A stretch of 64,000 bases of DNA from Vibrio sp. D404a (GTDB taxonomy: Bacteria; Pseudomonadota; Gammaproteobacteria; Enterobacterales; Vibrionaceae): the NCBI RefSeq assembly GCF_030248535.1, contig NZ_JAHGAJ010000007.1, forward strand, positions 1 through 64,000, in the 5' to 3' direction. Shown here in pieces: positions 62,858 to 64,000 of this stretch (positions within the stretch are counted from its first letter, which is position 1; each line of letters starts with the position of its first letter). A program made the translations under genes and the position numbers. The notes under the pieces were generated by a model. The model saw only the letters and a list, made by a program, of their open reading frames with translations. It had not been told where the DNA came from and made no database searches.

Positions 62858-64000
62858 TTATACTTCGACTGAACGGCTAACTTTGTCTTCAACAGAGTTA
62901 TCGTTTTGTTCGAAGTGGTAACGGCCTGTCTTAAGGCTACTTGGGCCTTTGCGAGCAAACTTAAGCATTAGGTAAACTTCTGCAATCAAGAACACTGTGT
63001 ACAGTGCAAGGATAGCGAATAGAGAAGTCCAAAGCTGTTCAAGAGTCAGTGCAGAGGCAGCAACATTGGTCGGTAGGATTTCACCTACAGCCCATGGTTG
63101 ACGACCGTATTCTGCTACGAACCAACCTGCTTCAATCGCAATCCAAGGAAGTGGGATTGAGAATAGCGCTGCTTTAAGTACCCAAGGTTTCTGTTCGATT
63201 TTCTGGCGACACGTTTGTACAAACGCAGCACCAAATACGAATAGCATGATGAAGCCACACGCAACCATGATACGGAACGACCAGAATAGAGGCCAAACAG
63301 TCGGGATAGAGTCATCCGCAGCCATTTGAATTTGCTCTTCTGTTGCGTCAACAACTTCATCTGTGTAGCGCTTAAGAAGTAGACCGTAACCTAGGTCACC
63401 TTTCACTTCGTCGAACGCTGCCATGTTCTCTTCAGACTTGTCGCCTGCACGCAGTTTTTCTAGAAGCTCGTATGCGTACATACCAGTGCGGATACGATCA
63501 ACGTGCTCATCACGTAGATCACGCAGACCTGTTACTTCTTTATCGAAAGAACGCGTTGCAATAATACCCATTACGTAAGGGATCTTAATTGCGTAGTCTG
63601 TATCCATTGTTTCTTGGTTTGGAATACCAAATACAGTGAATGCAGCAGGTGCTTCTTCTGTGTGCCATTCAGCTTCTACAGCTGCTAGCTTCACTTTCTG
63701 AACTTCACCTAGTTCGTAACCTGATTCGTCACCTAGAACGATTACAGATAGGATCGCCGCCATACCGAATGATGCTGCAATCGCAAAAGAACGACGAGCA
63801 AAGGCAAGGTCACGACCTTTAAGAATGTAGTATGCGCTGATACCAAGGATGAACATTGCACCCGTTGTGTAACCAGACGCCACTGTGTGTACGAACTTAA
63901 CTTGCGCTACTGGGTTTAGGACAACTTCAGCGAAGCTCACCATTTCCATACGCATTGTTTCGAAGTTAAATTCAGCACCAACTGGGTTTTGCATCCAGCC
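62858..64000 (-). CDS. cydA: Cytochrome bd ubiquinol oxidase subunit I, CydA (partial, 5' end outside window)
   Basis: Quinol-oxidising, haem-binding subunit of the high-affinity terminal oxidase. About 380 C-terminal residues are present. The first residues visible are [11 protein letters not shown], so roughly 145 N-terminal residues lie beyond the right edge. The haem ligands seen are the His in [14 protein letters not shown] (His186 in E. coli) and the Met in [11 protein letters not shown] (Met393 in E. coli). EYGRQPW is the conserved motif near the C-terminal end. Confidence 0.97.
   Translation of the reverse strand, partial: GWMQNPVGAEFNFETMRMEMVSFAEVVLNPVAQVKFVHTVASGYTTGAMFILGISAYYILKGRDLAFARRSFAIAASFGMAAILSVIVLGDESGYELGEVQKVKLAAVEAEWHTEEAPAAFTVFGIPNQETMDTDYAIKIPYVMGIIATRSFDKEVTGLRDLRDEHVDRIRTGMYAYELLEKLRAGDKSEENMAAFDEVKGDLGYGLLLKRYTDEVVDATEEQIQMAADDSIPTVWPLFWSFRIMVACGFIMLFVFGAAFVQTCRQKIEQKPWVLKAALFSIPLPWIAIEAGWFVAEYGRQPWAVGEILPTNVAASALTLEQLWTSLFAILALYTVFLIAEVYLMLKFARKGPSSLKTGRYHFEQNDNSVEDKVSRSVEV

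Overview
The window is a piece of a Gammaproteobacterial chromosome, almost certainly a Vibrio. This rests on the gene content and order: metE facing metR, the cydABX-ybgE / ybgC-tolQRAB-pal-cpoB-nadA block, alaE, a UPF0149 protein and DUF1826 behind a Zur box. Composition looks moderately AT-rich. I see no insertion sequence, prophage, CRISPR array, rRNA operon or plasmid-type gene. The only RNA gene I can support is one tRNA-Ser(GGA). I do not assign a species.

Layout. 1-3.7 kb: a plus-strand terminator from a gene outside the window, then metE and divergent metR around a control region with MetJ-box-like repeats. 3.8-7.6 kb: a DUF4250 protein next to an 18-bp tandem repeat, a seven-helix membrane protein and the radical-SAM protein YgiQ. 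7.6-12.6 kb: a three-gene lipid-linked glycosyl-transfer operon (GT2, PMT/ArnT-like, GtrA) divergent from an OmpR-type two-component pair. 12.8-17.2 kb: a PLP desulfhydrase/deaminase-like enzyme, a secreted dienelactone-hydrolase-like protein, dadA and a DHH phosphoesterase. 17.2-22.6 kb: an envelope cluster of three lipoproteins (two LPP20-like, one CsgG/FlgT-like), an MltC-like lytic transglycosylase, a 56-residue membrane peptide and a coiled-coil/membrane protein, preceded by a 780-bp AT-rich gap. 23.4-28.8 kb: a TRAP transporter with a HAD phosphatase, divergent from a glycerophosphodiester phosphodiesterase and a DeoR regulator. 28.8-34.4 kb: two LysR regulators, DUF1826 behind a Zur box, a YtcJ-type lipoprotein amidohydrolase and two small exported or membrane proteins.

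34.6-48.7 kb is a complete alpha-glucoside import and degradation locus: LacI regulator, binding protein, two permeases, GH65 phosphorylase, beta-phosphoglucomutase, ATPase, OmpG-like porin, GH32 fructosidase and GH13_4 amylosucrase. It parallels the E. coli ycjN-ycjW/ompG region. It lacks the ycjQRS dehydrogenase genes, carries two sucrose-cleaving enzymes instead, and both permeases have large insertions. A palindromic operator precedes the regulator and another precedes the binding-protein gene.

49-64 kb is housekeeping: tRNA-Ser, alaE, a hybrid histidine kinase, a UPF0149 protein, a K+ channel, nadA, the Tol-Pal envelope-constriction system, and the cytochrome bd operon including the 35-codon cydX. 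The window ends inside cydA.

Most of the window is ordinary core genome. The parts most worth a second look are the lipoprotein/transglycosylase cluster, the sucrose-adapted ycj-like locus and the TRAP/GDPD/HAD locus.
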